64,000 nucleotides of DNA from Pelorhabdus rhamnosifermentans (GTDB lineage: Bacteria > Bacillota > Negativicutes > UMGS1260). Each line of letters opens with the position of its first letter. The first letter of the stretch is position 1. Position numbers and translations under genes: made by a program. Under the pieces are notes generated by a model that was not told the origin of the DNA, did not search any database, and saw only the letters and a program-made list of their open reading frames with translations. Location of the stretch: assembly GCF_018835585.1 (NCBI RefSeq), contig NZ_JAHGVE010000011.1, forward strand, positions 81,499-145,498, in the 5' to 3' direction. This document shows positions 1-8,861 of the stretch, in pieces.

Positions 1-2
1 CT

Positions 3-635
3 GTTCTTGATAAGGTGCGGTGCGGTGACCGAGAACAAGCGAAGGAGACCCTCCATGAATTGCTCAATGGTATTTTTGCTAGTAAGGCTAGTATTGAGAC
101 AGTAAAGGCTTGCGTATTGGAACTTCTCATTGTATTATCCCGCTCCGCTGTAGAGGGAGGCGCAAATTTAGATCAGCTTACGTTGCTTAATTTTACTTGT
201 ATTGATCAATTGACTGCTTGTAACACGAAAGGGCAAGTGGAACATTGGTTATTTGAGGCGCTCGATCATTTTATGGATAATATGTTGGATAATCGTGTGA
301 GTACGAATCTTAGGGTGATTAATCAAGCTTGTGATTATATTGTTCATCATTGTCATAAGAATATTTCTTTGGAAGACGTGGCTCAGACTGTCCATTTAAG
401 TCCCTTTTATTTTAGTCGTTTATTTAAACAGGAAAAAGGCTATAATTTTGTTGATTTTCTTACACAAGTACGTATGGATAAAGCAAAAAAGTTGTTGCAG
501 AATCCTGATTTTACAGCAGTACGCATTGCTTCGGAAGTGGGCTATCAAGATGCTAGTTATTTTAGCCGCGTTTTTCGCCAGACAACAGGGTTGACACCCA
601 ATCAGTATCGACAGGGAATAAATAAGCCTAAGTAA
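3..635 (+). CDS. pocR: PocR-like AraC-family regulator, C-terminal part (5' end outside window)
   Basis: The reading frame is open back to the left edge, so this is the C-terminal 210 or so residues of a larger protein. The last 100 residues form a typical AraC double helix-turn-helix, with NISLEDVAQTVHLSPFYF for the first HTH and a VRIASEVGYQDASYFSRVF pattern for the second. The piece before it (REQAKETLHELL, then VLELLIVLSRSAVEGG) matches the segment that follows the PocR sensory domain in AraC-type regulators of B12-dependent diol operons. In enterobacteria PocR activates pdu and cob genes in response to 1,2-propanediol. Here the gene lies directly upstream of the pdu operon on the same strand and is separated from it by a terminator. 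The sensory domain is not visible, so the ligand is inferred from position. Confidence 0.85.
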   Translation, partial: VLDKVRCGDREQAKETLHELLNGIFASKASIETVKACVLELLIVLSRSAVEGGANLDQLTLLNFTCIDQLTACNTKGQVEHWLFEALDHFMDNMLDNRVSTNLRVINQACDYIVHHCHKNISLEDVAQTVHLSPFYFSRLFKQEKGYNFVDFLTQVRMDKAKKLLQNPDFTAVRIASEVGYQDASYFSRVFRQTTGLTPNQYRQGINKPK

Positions 636-673
636 AAGCGAGATTATCTCATTGATAGGATGTTATCTATTAT

Positions 674-728
674 AAAAATGACCAAACGGAGATTGTAACA
701 CTACAATCTTTGTCTGGTCATTTTTATT
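674..728 (+). terminator. Intrinsic terminator after pocR
   Basis: AAAAATGACCA (674-684) pairs with TGGTCATTTTT (715-725). An inner GATTGTA/TACAATC stem is also present, and T residues follow. It isolates pocR from the pdu operon. Confidence 0.85.
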
Positions 729-813
729 TGTAAAAAAAATTACATAGATGAACAAAAAAATCCTGTTAGCTTGTTTTTTTATTATTCGTGGATGAATAGA
801 TCGTCAAAATAGC

Positions 814-880
814 AGCAAATATCTTTGATGCCTCAGCAATATTTAAGCAAGGTAGAAGAGATGAAAAGAGTAAATATACT
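814..880 (+). promoter_or_regulatory. Candidate activator-dependent promoter of the pdu operon
   Basis: Two AGCAAAT/AGCAATA half-sites start at 814 and 835, 21 bases apart, which is the usual spacing for AraC-family direct repeats. Downstream, TATACT at 875-880 fits a -10 element. The -35 region (about 852-857) has no consensus, as expected for an activated promoter. The link to PocR is inference. No B12-riboswitch signature was seen in the 727-916 leader, which otherwise holds only AT-rich sequence. Confidence 0.35.
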
Positions 881-916
881 TTTGTAAAACTATTTTGAAG
901 ATTGCGAGGAAAGATC

Positions 917-1258
917 ATGGCAACAGAAAAACCACGCGTCGTTCAAGAATATGTACCAGGTAAACAGTTGACGCTAGCCCATCTTATTGCCAATCCAAAA
1001 CGGGATTTGTGTGAAAAACTTGGACTTGTGACAAGTTCAGCCATTGGCATTCTAACGATTACACCCTGTGAGGCAGCCATTATTGCGGCAGATATTGCGA
1101 CGAAAACGGCCGATGTTCAAATTGGTTTTATGGATCGTTTTACAGGTTCCCTCGTTATTACAGGGAATGTAGCTGCTGTTGAGGCAGCCCTCAGTCAGAT
1201 TATTCATGTTCTTCGTGATGGCTTGGGGTTTACAGGTCCAAAGTTGACGAAATCCTGA
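917..1258 (+). CDS. pduU: PduU-type BMC shell protein (circularly permuted hexamer)
   Basis: A 113-residue bacterial-microcompartment domain protein. The N-terminal segment [20 protein letters not shown] is the hallmark of PduU/EutS, the permuted BMC-H proteins whose N-termini form a small beta-barrel plug on the hexamer face. The ATG at 917 is preceded by AGGAAAG; an in-frame TTG at 902 lies within that RBS region and is not used here. It is the first gene of the operon and is followed after one base by pduV, matching the usual pduU-pduV pairing. In Salmonella the pair is near the distal end of the operon; here it leads. Shell location is established for the family; the specific cargo role is unknown. 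Confidence 0.93.
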   Translation: MATEKPRVVQEYVPGKQLTLAHLIANPKRDLCEKLGLVTSSAIGILTITPCEAAIIAADIATKTADVQIGFMDRFTGSLVITGNVAAVEAALSQIIHVLRDGLGFTGPKLTKS

Positions 1259-1259
1259 T

Positions 1260-1706
1260 ATGGAGAAGGTTATGTTTGTTGGTGCCGTAGGGGCCGGGAA
1301 AACGTCGCTGATTCATGTATTACAGAATGATTGCCAAAAGGTACAGAAAACACAAAGTATTATTTTCACAGATGGTGCCATTGATACGCCAGGTGAATAT
1401 GCGCAAATTCCACGATTTTATTCGGCACTACTGATTACTGCTGTGGAATCTTCGATTGTCGTTATTGTGCAAGATGCAACAGATTTAAAAACTACTCTTC
1501 CGCCTGGTTTTGCTGGGATATTTACGCGAAAGGTTGTTGGAGTAGTAACAAAAATTGATGCACTTGGCGCAGAAAGGGAGAAGGCTCGCAATCGGTTATT
1601 TCAAGTGGGGGTCAAAGATCCGATTTTTTTTGTTTCAGCCCATACAAGGGAAGGTATTGATGTATTCATGGATTACTTGATGAAAGGAGGTGTACATAAT
1701 GAGTGA
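1260..1706 (+). CDS. pduV: PduV/EutP-family small GTPase-like protein
   Basis: A 148-residue Ras-like P-loop protein. The Walker A/G1 motif GAVGAGKTS is at residues 8-16, the G3-like DTPGEY is at 42-47, and the G4-like TKID is near residue 98. PduV is known in enterobacteria as a microcompartment-associated protein, suggested to act on the outer surface and connected with PduU; its enzymatic role is unsettled. ATG 1260 follows the pduU stop by one base, and the 3' end overlaps pduA by eight bases, so translation is probably coupled. Length is normal for the family. Confidence 0.88.
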   Translation: MEKVMFVGAVGAGKTSLIHVLQNDCQKVQKTQSIIFTDGAIDTPGEYAQIPRFYSALLITAVESSIVVIVQDATDLKTTLPPGFAGIFTRKVVGVVTKIDALGAEREKARNRLFQVGVKDPIFFVSAHTREGIDVFMDYLMKGGVHNE

Positions 1707-1974
1707 AGCGCTAGGAATGGTTGAAACGCGTGGGTTAGTGGGGGCCATTGAAGCAGCTGATGCCATGGTTAAGGCAGCAAATGTCATTTTAATTGGCTAT
1801 GAGAAAATTGGCTCAGGTTTGGTGACAGTCATGGTACGCGGTGATGTTGGCGCAATTAAAGCAGCCACAGAAGCGGGTGCTGCCGCCGCCCAAAGGGTGG
1901 GTGAAATTGTATCTGTTCATGTGATTCCACGTCCGCATACGGATGTAGAAAAAATTCTTCCCAAGGTAAAGTAG
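1699..1974 (+). CDS. pduA: PduA-type hexameric BMC shell protein
   Basis: A 91-residue canonical single BMC-domain protein: [18 protein letters not shown] at the start, the [18 protein letters not shown] core, and the [15 protein letters not shown] tail typical of PduA/PduJ. The ATG at 1699 has a strong AAAGGAGG site; the in-frame GTG at 1690 would lie within that site and is rejected. PduA hexamers tile the facets, and their central pore is thought to pass 1,2-propanediol while retarding propionaldehyde. A near-identical paralogue lies at 8545. Which of the two corresponds functionally to PduA or PduJ cannot be settled from sequence; the name follows its position before pduB. Confidence 0.93.
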   Translation: MSEALGMVETRGLVGAIEAADAMVKAANVILIGYEKIGSGLVTVMVRGDVGAIKAATEAGAAAAQRVGEIVSVHVIPRPHTDVEKILPKVK

Positions 1975-2000
1975 GCATTAATATGGAGGTGACAGGATAA

Positions 2001-2804
2001 ATGCAAGAACAATTAATTGACAAAGTGATGGATGAAATTAAGAAACGGATGGAAAGTCAGGAACCTGCCAAGGTGGAACAAGAGCAAGCGATAACGTCAG
2101 GAGCAAGTTTTGCGAATCCTGGACTAACTGAATTTGTGGGAACTGCTATTGGCGATACGATTGGTCTAGTTATTGCCAATGTGGATCCTATGCTGCATGA
2201 CATCATGAAAATTGATCCAAAATTCCGTTCGATCGGCATATTAGGTGGCCGTACTGGTGCCGGCCCTCATATTCTGGCTGCTGACGAGGCCGTCAAGGCT
2301 ACGAATACAGAAATTATTACGATTGAATTAGCCCGTGATACGAAAGGCGGCGCCGGACATGGTTGCTTGATCTTGTTTGGTGCTGAAGAAGTATCAGATG
2401 CCCGGAGAGCTATTGAAGTGGCACTAAAAGAACTAGATCGGACGATGGGCGATGTTTATGGTAATGATGCCGGTCATATTGAACTGCAATATACCGCTCG
2501 TGCCAGTTATGCAGTGAATAAAGCTTTTAATGGTCCGATTGGCAAGGCATTTGGTTTAGTTGTTGGTGCTCCAGCAGCTATTGGCGTACTCATGGCGGAT
2601 GTGGCAGTGAAGACAGCTAATGTCGAATTAGTTGGCTATGCGAGCCCTGGTGGCGGAACAAGTTATTCTAACGAAGTTATTATTATGGTTACAGGTGATT
2701 CCGGTGCCGTGCGTCAAGCCGTACTTGCTGCGAAAGATACAGGGAAAAAACTACTGGAAGCACTAGGCGGGCCTGCTCCGTCGACAACAACACCTTATAT
2801 TTAA
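2001..2804 (+). CDS. pduB: PduB-type trimeric shell protein (tandem BMC domains)
   Basis: A 267-residue protein with two fused BMC domains (about residues 40-150 and 155-255), matching PduB of Salmonella in length and in motifs such as GGRTGAGPHILAADEAVKA and VGYASPGGGTSYSNE. It forms trimeric facet tiles with possible gated substrate channels. The N-terminal 17 residues (QEQLIDKVMDEIKKRM) form an amphipathic helix resembling cargo-targeting peptides; in Salmonella the PduB N-terminus tethers the enzyme core to the shell. Salmonella makes a shorter PduB' from an internal Met at residue 38. No in-frame ATG lies in that region here; only a GTG at codon 25 with AGGAA nine bases upstream could serve. 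Confidence 0.93.
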   Translation: MQEQLIDKVMDEIKKRMESQEPAKVEQEQAITSGASFANPGLTEFVGTAIGDTIGLVIANVDPMLHDIMKIDPKFRSIGILGGRTGAGPHILAADEAVKATNTEIITIELARDTKGGAGHGCLILFGAEEVSDARRAIEVALKELDRTMGDVYGNDAGHIELQYTARASYAVNKAFNGPIGKAFGLVVGAPAAIGVLMADVAVKTANVELVGYASPGGGTSYSNEVIIMVTGDSGAVRQAVLAAKDTGKKLLEALGGPAPSTTTPYI

Positions 2805-2825
2805 GTAGCAAGGAGGGGAGACAAC

Positions 2826-4496
2826 ATGAAAAAATCGAAACGTTTTGAAGCTTTGGCAGCGCGTCCTGTTAATCAGGATGGTTTTGTAGTGGAATGGCCG
2901 GAAGTAGGCCTTATGGCGATGGGGAGCCCGAATGATCCGAAACCGAGCATCAAAGTGGTCAATGGTAAGATTGCCGAAATGGATGGGATTCCCCGCGAAA
3001 AATTTGACTTTATTGACCAATTTATTGCCGATTACGCAATTGATGTGTCTATTACTGAACAAGCCATGGCGATGGATGATTTGGCTATTGCCAAAATGCT
3101 TGTGGATGTCAATGTTTCACGCGATGAAATTGTCAAGGTAGTTCGTGGACTGACAGCAGCCAAGATTGTTGCTGTATTCAATAAAATGAATGTCGTTGAA
3201 ATGATGATGGCGTTACAAAAGATGCGGGCGCGTAAGATTCCTTCTAATCAGTGTCATATTACGAATATCAACGATAATCCTGTCTTAATTGCAGCAGATG
3301 GTGCTGAAGCTGCACTACGTGGTTTCGATGAAATGGAAACAACCGTTGCGGTCGTTCGTTATGCGCCATTTAATGCCTTGTCGCTTTTAATTGGCGGTCA
3401 GACCGGACGAGGTGGTACGCTTATTCAATGTTCCTTAGAAGAAGCGACGGAACTGGAATTGGGTATGCGCGGTATTACTGCTTATGCTGAGACGATCTCT
3501 GTCTATGGTACGGAAAATGTTTTTGTTGATGGTGATGATACGCCATGGTCTAAGGCTTTTTTGGCTTCGGCTTATGCGTCACGAGGTCTTAAAATGCGCT
3601 TTACTTCTGGAACTGGTTCCGAGGTGCAAATGGGGTATGCCGAAGGCAAATCGATGCTCTATCTCGAAGTTCGCTGCATCATGATTACCAAGGGTGCTGG
3701 GGCACAGGGACTTCAGAATGGTTCTGTTAGCTGTATTGGTGTGCCTGCCGCTGTTCCATCAGGAATTCGAGCCGTACTTGCTGAGAATCTTTGTACTTCT
3801 ATGATGGATTTGGAAGTAGCCTCAAGTAATGACCAGACCTTTACTCATTCCGATATTCGGCGCACAGCACGGACATTGATGCAAATGTTACCTGGAACGG
3901 ACTTTATTTGTTCAGGCTATGGCGGGATTCCTAACTATGATAATATGTTTGCTGGTTCCAATTGGGATGTAGATGACTATGATGATTGGAACATTATTCA
4001 ACGTGATCTTAAAGTAGATGGTGGATTGCGGCCGATTTTGGAAGAAGAAGCCATTGCTGTTCGAAACAAAGCAGCGCGAGCCTTGCAAGCTGTTTTTAAA
4101 GAATTGGGCTTCCCGGCTATTACGGATGAAGAAGTGGAAGCAGCTACTTATGCCCATGGCAGTAAGGATATGCCGCAGCGGAATGTTGTAGAAGATTTAA
4201 AAGCGGCACAGGAATTAATGAGTCGCGGCATTACGGGTTTGGATATTATTAAAGCCTTGTCAAAGGCCGGGTTTGATGATTTGGCTACCAATGTACTGAA
4301 TCTGTTGAAACAACGTATTTCCGGCGATTATCTTCATGCCGCAGCTATTCTTGATAAAGACTTTAATGTCATTAGTGCCGTCAATAATCGTAATGATTAT
4401 ATGGGACCTGGCACAGGGTATCGGATGAGTGACGAACGTTGGGATGAAATTAAAAATATCAGTCAGGCCATTAATCCGTCTGATTTTGATGTTTGA
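2826..4496 (+). CDS. pduC: Propanediol (diol) dehydratase large subunit
   Basis: A 556-residue alpha subunit of the adenosylcobalamin-dependent diol/glycerol dehydratase family. Residues aligned with the Klebsiella oxytoca active site are retained with an offset of one: His144 (QCHITN), Glu171 (DEMETTV) and Glu222 (AYAETISVYG). The enzyme converts 1,2-propanediol to propionaldehyde (or glycerol to 3-hydroxypropionaldehyde) inside the microcompartment. The order C-D-E-G-H is the standard dehydratase-reactivase cassette. Sequence alone does not exclude glycerol as a substrate; the complete pdu context favours 1,2-propanediol. The RBS is AGGAGGGGAG. Confidence 0.96.
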   Translation: MKKSKRFEALAARPVNQDGFVVEWPEVGLMAMGSPNDPKPSIKVVNGKIAEMDGIPREKFDFIDQFIADYAIDVSITEQAMAMDDLAIAKMLVDVNVSRDEIVKVVRGLTAAKIVAVFNKMNVVEMMMALQKMRARKIPSNQCHITNINDNPVLIAADGAEAALRGFDEMETTVAVVRYAPFNALSLLIGGQTGRGGTLIQCSLEEATELELGMRGITAYAETISVYGTENVFVDGDDTPWSKAFLASAYASRGLKMRFTSGTGSEVQMGYAEGKSMLYLEVRCIMITKGAGAQGLQNGSVSCIGVPAAVPSGIRAVLAENLCTSMMDLEVASSNDQTFTHSDIRRTARTLMQMLPGTDFICSGYGGIPNYDNMFAGSNWDVDDYDDWNIIQRDLKVDGGLRPILEEEAIAVRNKAARALQAVFKELGFPAITDEEVEAATYAHGSKDMPQRNVVEDLKAAQELMSRGITGLDIIKALSKAGFDDLATNVLNLLKQRISGDYLHAAAILDKDFNVISAVNNRNDYMGPGTGYRMSDERWDEIKNISQAINPSDFDV

Positions 4497-4520
4497 GTAA
4501 GGAAAAGAGGTGCATGGAAA

Positions 4521-5165
4521 ATGCAAATGAACGAGCAAATGATTCGTGAAATTGTAGTGCAAGTCCTGCAAGGCATGGAAAGTGAGATACCACAGGCTGC
4601 GAAACCCGTCACAACGGGTCATCCGATGAAACTTGTTGAAAAAGGCGTTGCTACTGCGGCCAGTCGGGCCGATGAAGTAGTTATTGCCTTGGCACCGGCT
4701 TTTGGTAAGTTCCAGAATAAAACCATTGTGAATGTTCCTCATAGTGATGTACTGCGGGAAATGATTGCAGGTATTGAGGAAGAAGGTCTTCATGCCCGGG
4801 TTGTTCGTATATTGCGTACTTCTGATGTTGGTTTTGCTGCCCATGATGCAACGAAGTTCAGCGGGTCGGGGATTGCCATTGGAATTCAATCACGCGGCAC
4901 GACGGTTATTCACCAGAAAGACTTGCCGCCTTTAAGTAATTTGGAACTCTTTCCTCAGTCACCGTTATTAGATTTAGCTGCCTATCGGGCGATTGGACGT
5001 AATGCAGCCAAATATGCCAAGGGAGAGTCTCCTACACCGGTTCCTACCCGAAATGATCAAATGGCACGGCCGAAATATCAGGCTAAAGCAGCTATCTTGC
5101 ATATTAAGGAAACGGAACATGTTGTGCCAGGCGCGAAGCCAATCGAGATTGAAGTGCAATTTTAA
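4521..5165 (+). CDS. pduD: Propanediol dehydratase medium subunit
   Basis: A 214-residue beta subunit, which together with PduC and PduE forms the B12 diol dehydratase. The N-terminal 20 residues ([16 protein letters not shown]) form the amphipathic helix that in Salmonella PduD packages the dehydratase. A linker follows, then the conserved core with [17 protein letters not shown] and [18 protein letters not shown] 4521 lies after GAGGTGC; a second in-frame ATG two codons later is equally possible. Spacing to pduC and pduE is short and each gene has its own RBS. Confidence 0.95.
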   Translation: MQMNEQMIREIVVQVLQGMESEIPQAAKPVTTGHPMKLVEKGVATAASRADEVVIALAPAFGKFQNKTIVNVPHSDVLREMIAGIEEEGLHARVVRILRTSDVGFAAHDATKFSGSGIAIGIQSRGTTVIHQKDLPPLSNLELFPQSPLLDLAAYRAIGRNAAKYAKGESPTPVPTRNDQMARPKYQAKAAILHIKETEHVVPGAKPIEIEVQF

Positions 5166-5185
5166 GTCGTTGGAGGTGAAGATAA

Positions 5186-5713
5186 ATGGCCACAGAAAAG
5201 ATGGTGGAAGATATTGTTCGTGAGGTTTTAAAATCCATGTATCAAGGAAAAGACACGTCGGGAAATCAGACATCTCAAAGCGCGGCAGGAAAGGCTCAGG
5301 GCCTGAATGCTGACAAAGATTATCCCTTGTCAACGAAGCGCCCAGAACTTTTAAAAACGCCGACAGGTAAGAAATTATCGGATATTACCATTGAAAAAGT
5401 ATTAAATGGCGAGGTGACGGCAAAGGACGTCAGTATTGCTCCCGAGACGTTAAGAATGCAGGCTGAAATTGCTGATAGTGTCAATCGTAAACAGTTTGGT
5501 GATAATTTGCGGCGGGCTGCTGAACTGACAATTGTTCCAGATAAGCGTATCCTGGAAATTTATAATGCTCTTCGTCCGAATCGTTCAACTAAGCAAGAGT
5601 TGCTTGCGATTGCAGATGAATTAGAACAGCAGTACCATGCCAAAATTAACGCAGATCTGATCCGTGAAGCGGCGGATGTGTATGAACGCCGAAATCGTCT
5701 GCGCGTACAGTAA
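5186..5713 (+). CDS. pduE: Propanediol dehydratase small subunit
   Basis: A 175-residue gamma subunit of the diol dehydratase. The N-terminus (TEKMVEDIVREVLKSM) is again an amphipathic encapsulation-type helix, followed by a Ser/Gln/Lys-rich linker and then the conserved DYPLSTKRPELLKTPTGK and ELTIVPDKRILEIYNALRP segments. Length equals the Salmonella protein within a few residues. GGAGGTGAAG precedes the ATG. Confidence 0.95.
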   Translation: MATEKMVEDIVREVLKSMYQGKDTSGNQTSQSAAGKAQGLNADKDYPLSTKRPELLKTPTGKKLSDITIEKVLNGEVTAKDVSIAPETLRMQAEIADSVNRKQFGDNLRRAAELTIVPDKRILEIYNALRPNRSTKQELLAIADELEQQYHAKINADLIREAADVYERRNRLRVQ

Positions 5714-5725
5714 GGTGGGGTTGTC

Positions 5726-7549
5726 ATGACGATCATTGCAGGTGTGGATGTTGGCAATTCGACAACTGAAATTTGTTTAGCAAAAATTGAGGACGGAAAA
5801 CCGACGCAATTTCTTGCTAGCAGTATTGTAAAAACAACGGGTATCAAAGGAACGGTAGCCAATGTTCCGGGCATTGTCATTGCCCTTAAAGATGCATTGC
5901 AAAAATCCGGGCTCCTGATAGCTGATTTGAAGGAAATTAGGATCAATGAGGCAACACCTGTAATTGGTGATTTGGCAATGGAGACCATTACGGAAACGAT
6001 TATTACTGAATCAACCATGATTGGACATAATCCTTCTACACCTGGTGGCGTAGGCTTAGGTGTTGGTCTTACTGTAGCCTATAGTCAGCTTGATCATGTT
6101 GCAGCAGGGGATCAGGTTATTTGTATTGTTCCGCAAGATGTCGACTTTGAAGAGGCAGCACGAAAGATTAATGCGGTTTTGACACGCGGCGTCGATGTTC
6201 AAGGCATTATTGTACGGCAAGATGATGCAGTATTGATTGCCAATCGACTGCAAAAGGTGTTACCGATTATTGATGAAGTCACGCTTATTGAGAAGGTTCC
6301 TTTTGACATGTTGGCTGCAGTAGAAGTCGCTGCGGCAGGGCAAACGATTCAAACCCTATCCAATCCCTATGGTATTGCTACGGTGTTTAATTTGTCCGCT
6401 GAGGATACGAAGCTTGTTGTACCCATTGCTCGGGCGCTTATTGGCAATCGTTCAGCTGTTGTTGTACGGACTCCGCAGGGGGATGTGAAGGCCCGTACCA
6501 TTCCTGCCGGATTCATTACGATTATCGGGGAAAAAGGGAAGAGTGATCTTGATATTGAATCAGGTGCTCCTAAAATTATGGAGACAGTGGAACGCGTACA
6601 GCCTGTCCTGGATATTCAGGGAGAAGCAGGAACAAATGTTAACGGCATGCTGGAAAGGGTGCGTCAGGTTATGAGTGACTTGACGGCTCAGCCACTAGGT
6701 GAAATGAAAATACAGGATATTTTAGCTGTTGATACCTTTGTGCCCCAAAAAGTACAAGGTGGTTTAGCGGGAGAATTTGCTCTGGAAAATGCTGTCGCCT
6801 TGGCGGCGATGGTGAAAACGACACGTCTTCCCATGCAACAAATTGCCAATGAATTGACGAATCAGTTGGGCGTTAAGGTTATTATTGCCGGAGTAGAAGC
6901 CAACATGGCTATTCGCGGTGCCCTTACAACACCAGGAACGGATAAACCTTTAGCTATTCTTGATATGGGCGGTGGCTCGACAGATGCGGCGGTAATTAGC
7001 AAGAGTGAGCAAGTCGATGCCATTCATTTGGCTGGTGCAGGCGATATGGTAACCATGCTGATCAATTCGGAATTAGGACTGAATGATTTCGATTTAGCGG
7101 AAGATATTAAAAAATATCCTTTAGCTAAAGTGGAAAGCTTATTTCATATTCGGTTGGAAGATGGGACAGTGAAGTTTTTTAATGAGCATCTTTCACCGCA
7201 GGTCTTTTCACGCGTTGTCATTTTAAAAGAGGATGGGATGGTACCCATTCCTTCTCACCATCCGCTTGATAAAATTCGACATGTCCGGCGCGAGGCCAAG
7301 AAACGGGTTTTTGTTACAAATGCTTTGCGTTCTCTGGCACGTGTAGCACCCACAGGCAATATTCGTCATATGGAATTTGTTGTTTTAGTCGGAGGATCGG
7401 CGTTAGATTTTGAAGTGGCCGATATGGTGACAGATGCGCTAGGCGAGTATGGCATTGTTTGCGGACGCGGTAATATTCGCGGTTCAGAAGGACCTCGTAA
7501 TGCTGTAGCGACAGGTCTGGTACTATCCTATTTTGACGGAGAGGCATGA
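5726..7549 (+). CDS. pduG: Diol dehydratase reactivase, large subunit
   Basis: A 607-residue DdrA/PduG homologue with an actin/Hsp70-like ATPase fold: the first phosphate-binding loop AGVDVGNSTTE is at residues 4-14 and a second, LDMGGGSTDAAV, is near residue 412. With PduH it exchanges damaged cobalamin bound to the dehydratase for free adenosylcobalamin at the expense of ATP, and so restores enzyme inactivated during catalysis with glycerol or by oxygen. The stop codon lies just before the pduH start region, in keeping with a heterodimer made in step. Confidence 0.95.
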   Translation: MTIIAGVDVGNSTTEICLAKIEDGKPTQFLASSIVKTTGIKGTVANVPGIVIALKDALQKSGLLIADLKEIRINEATPVIGDLAMETITETIITESTMIGHNPSTPGGVGLGVGLTVAYSQLDHVAAGDQVICIVPQDVDFEEAARKINAVLTRGVDVQGIIVRQDDAVLIANRLQKVLPIIDEVTLIEKVPFDMLAAVEVAAAGQTIQTLSNPYGIATVFNLSAEDTKLVVPIARALIGNRSAVVVRTPQGDVKARTIPAGFITIIGEKGKSDLDIESGAPKIMETVERVQPVLDIQGEAGTNVNGMLERVRQVMSDLTAQPLGEMKIQDILAVDTFVPQKVQGGLAGEFALENAVALAAMVKTTRLPMQQIANELTNQLGVKVIIAGVEANMAIRGALTTPGTDKPLAILDMGGGSTDAAVISKSEQVDAIHLAGAGDMVTMLINSELGLNDFDLAEDIKKYPLAKVESLFHIRLEDGTVKFFNEHLSPQVFSRVVILKEDGMVPIPSHHPLDKIRHVRREAKKRVFVTNALRSLARVAPTGNIRHMEFVVLVGGSALDFEVADMVTDALGEYGIVCGRGNIRGSEGPRNAVATGLVLSYFDGEA

Positions 7550-7554
7550 TAGTT

Positions 7555-8022
7555 ATGACAACAGAAGAAAATTTTATGAAACCTTGTATCGCTATTCAAG
7601 TCTTTCCTCATGTAGGTTGTGAACAAAAGCTGCGGGAAATCACAGCAGGGATGGAAGAAGAAGGGATTCCCTGCGCCATTGTGACAAGTAGCGAACAAGA
7701 TGCTGTAAAGCTGGCCTTTCAAGGTGCCTGTGATTCCAGGCTTGGCGTGGGATTAGGTGTTGGAGAACAAAGTGTGTCTATCCATTACGCGAAATTGCCG
7801 CCTGAGCAACCACTCTTTGTGCTGAATGGTTATGGCAGCGTACAGGAATGGCGCTGTTATGGCTATAATGCAGCACGACTGGTAAAAGGTATTCCTTTTA
7901 AAAAAACATCAAAGGACTCTGGCGTTACCCAGTCGTCGGATTCAGCTGATTTGTACCGCACAATTAGCAGCATGGTTGCTAAAATATTGCAAGAATTTGC
8001 ACAAGGCCATGGAAAGGTGTGA
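7555..8022 (+). CDS. pduH: Diol dehydratase reactivase, small subunit, with C-terminal extension
   Basis: A 155-residue DdrB/PduH homologue. The core (about residues 8-117) has the family motifs [23 protein letters not shown] and [17 protein letters not shown]. Enterobacterial PduH ends here at about 116 residues. This protein continues with a Ser/Thr/Asp-rich linker (118-131) and a predicted amphipathic helix, [18 protein letters not shown] (131-148), that resembles the cargo-targeting helices at the N-termini of PduD, E, L and P. ATG 7555 is chosen because ATG 7546 lies almost on top of the GGAGAGG site and overlaps the pduG stop; the alternative adds three residues. Targeting by the tail is inference. 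Confidence 0.92.
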   Translation: MTTEENFMKPCIAIQVFPHVGCEQKLREITAGMEEEGIPCAIVTSSEQDAVKLAFQGACDSRLGVGLGVGEQSVSIHYAKLPPEQPLFVLNGYGSVQEWRCYGYNAARLVKGIPFKKTSKDSGVTQSSDSADLYRTISSMVAKILQEFAQGHGKV

Positions 8023-8026
8023 GAGC

Positions 8027-8545
8027 ATGGTCAAAAATGCTTTAGGCTTGATAGAAACCGTTGGCTTAGTTGCTGCCGTCGAAGCCGCTGATGCGGCAAT
8101 TAAGGCGGCTAATATTGAGCTGGTTGGCTATGAATTAACGCGTGGCAGTGGTTTAGTTGTTATTAAGTTATTTGGTGATGTGGGTGCGGTAAAGGCTGCC
8201 GTAGAGGCAGGAAAGAACGCTGCAAGCAAAATAGGAAAAGTATGGACGACTCATGTTATTCCGCGTCCTCATGCTGAACTTGAAGGTATTTTGCTGACAA
8301 AGGACACGGTTGGACTAAATAAAAAAAAGCCTGCATTGAGCGCAGAAACTGAAAGGTCAGCAGTAGAAGTAAGTAGTGAAGTGCCTTCTATTAAGAACAG
8401 TGATGAAATAGAACGCGCTGAAATGGACCAATTAACTGCTGTTCCTACGTGTAATCTTTGCTTAGATCCTGCTTGCAGTCGTAAAAAAGGTGAGCCACGG
8501 ATCAACTGTATTCACTACGATCAGAATAATAAGGGGGAATTGTAA
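8027..8545 (+). CDS. pduK: PduK-type BMC shell protein with C-terminal Cys cluster
   Basis: A 172-residue protein: an N-terminal BMC-H domain (residues 1-90, [17 protein letters not shown] to [14 protein letters not shown]), a low-complexity charged linker (about 95-140), and a tail holding CNLCLDPAC and a further Cys in a KKGEPRINC context. This Cys pattern is typical of PduK tails and is proposed to bind an Fe-S cluster. The ATG at 8027 starts five bases after pduH; longer in-frame starts inside pduH are rejected. The stop TAA shares bases with the next gene's ATG (TAATG), a coupling arrangement. Confidence 0.92.
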   Translation: MVKNALGLIETVGLVAAVEAADAAIKAANIELVGYELTRGSGLVVIKLFGDVGAVKAAVEAGKNAASKIGKVWTTHVIPRPHAELEGILLTKDTVGLNKKKPALSAETERSAVEVSSEVPSIKNSDEIERAEMDQLTAVPTCNLCLDPACSRKKGEPRINCIHYDQNNKGEL

Positions 8546-8835
8546 TGCGCGGAGAGGCATTAGGTATGGTAGAAACAAGAGGATTAGTAGGTGCCATTGA
8601 AGCTGCTGATGCCATGGTTAAGGCAGCAAATGTGATACTCGTTGGGTATGAAAAAATTGGTTCAGGACTTGTCACTGTCATGGTTCGCGGTGATGTCGGT
8701 GCTGTCAAAGCAGCTACAGACAGTGGTGCCGCTGCAGCGGAAAAAGTCGGAGAAGTCGTATCGATTCATGTTATTCCACGTCCTCATACAGATATTGAAA
8801 AGATTTTGCCGAAAGTAGACGTTCAAGGCGAATAA
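8545..8835 (+). CDS. pduJ: PduJ/PduA-type hexameric BMC shell protein
   Basis: A 96-residue canonical BMC-H protein, differing from the protein encoded at 1699 only at its N-terminus (MRGEA versus MSEA), at scattered conservative positions and by a slightly longer C-terminal tail (DVQGE). A stretch of 29 bases (GCTGATGCCATGG onward) is shared with pduA, but synonymous differences are common elsewhere, so the duplication is not recent. PduJ is a major facet protein in Salmonella and can replace PduA when placed at the pduA locus. The start overlaps the pduK stop. Confidence 0.92.
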   Translation: MRGEALGMVETRGLVGAIEAADAMVKAANVILVGYEKIGSGLVTVMVRGDVGAVKAATDSGAAAAEKVGEVVSIHVIPRPHTDIEKILPKVDVQGE

Positions 8836-8861
8836 GGTTCTAAAAGGTTATTGGAGGTGAG

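Noticed and set aside
727..916. Possible cobalamin riboswitch before the pdu operon
   Set aside because: No B12-box or conserved core was found in the leader; it is also too short for that aptamer.
4260..4889. Minus-strand open frame of 209 codons across the pduC/pduD junction
   Set aside because: Lies opposite two well-supported dehydratase genes, has no RBS and shows no protein-like family motif; it is a codon-usage shadow.
1699..8835. Recent gene conversion between pduA and pduJ
   Set aside because: Proteins are almost identical, but synonymous differences are frequent outside one 29-base shared stretch; selection on the protein explains the similarity.
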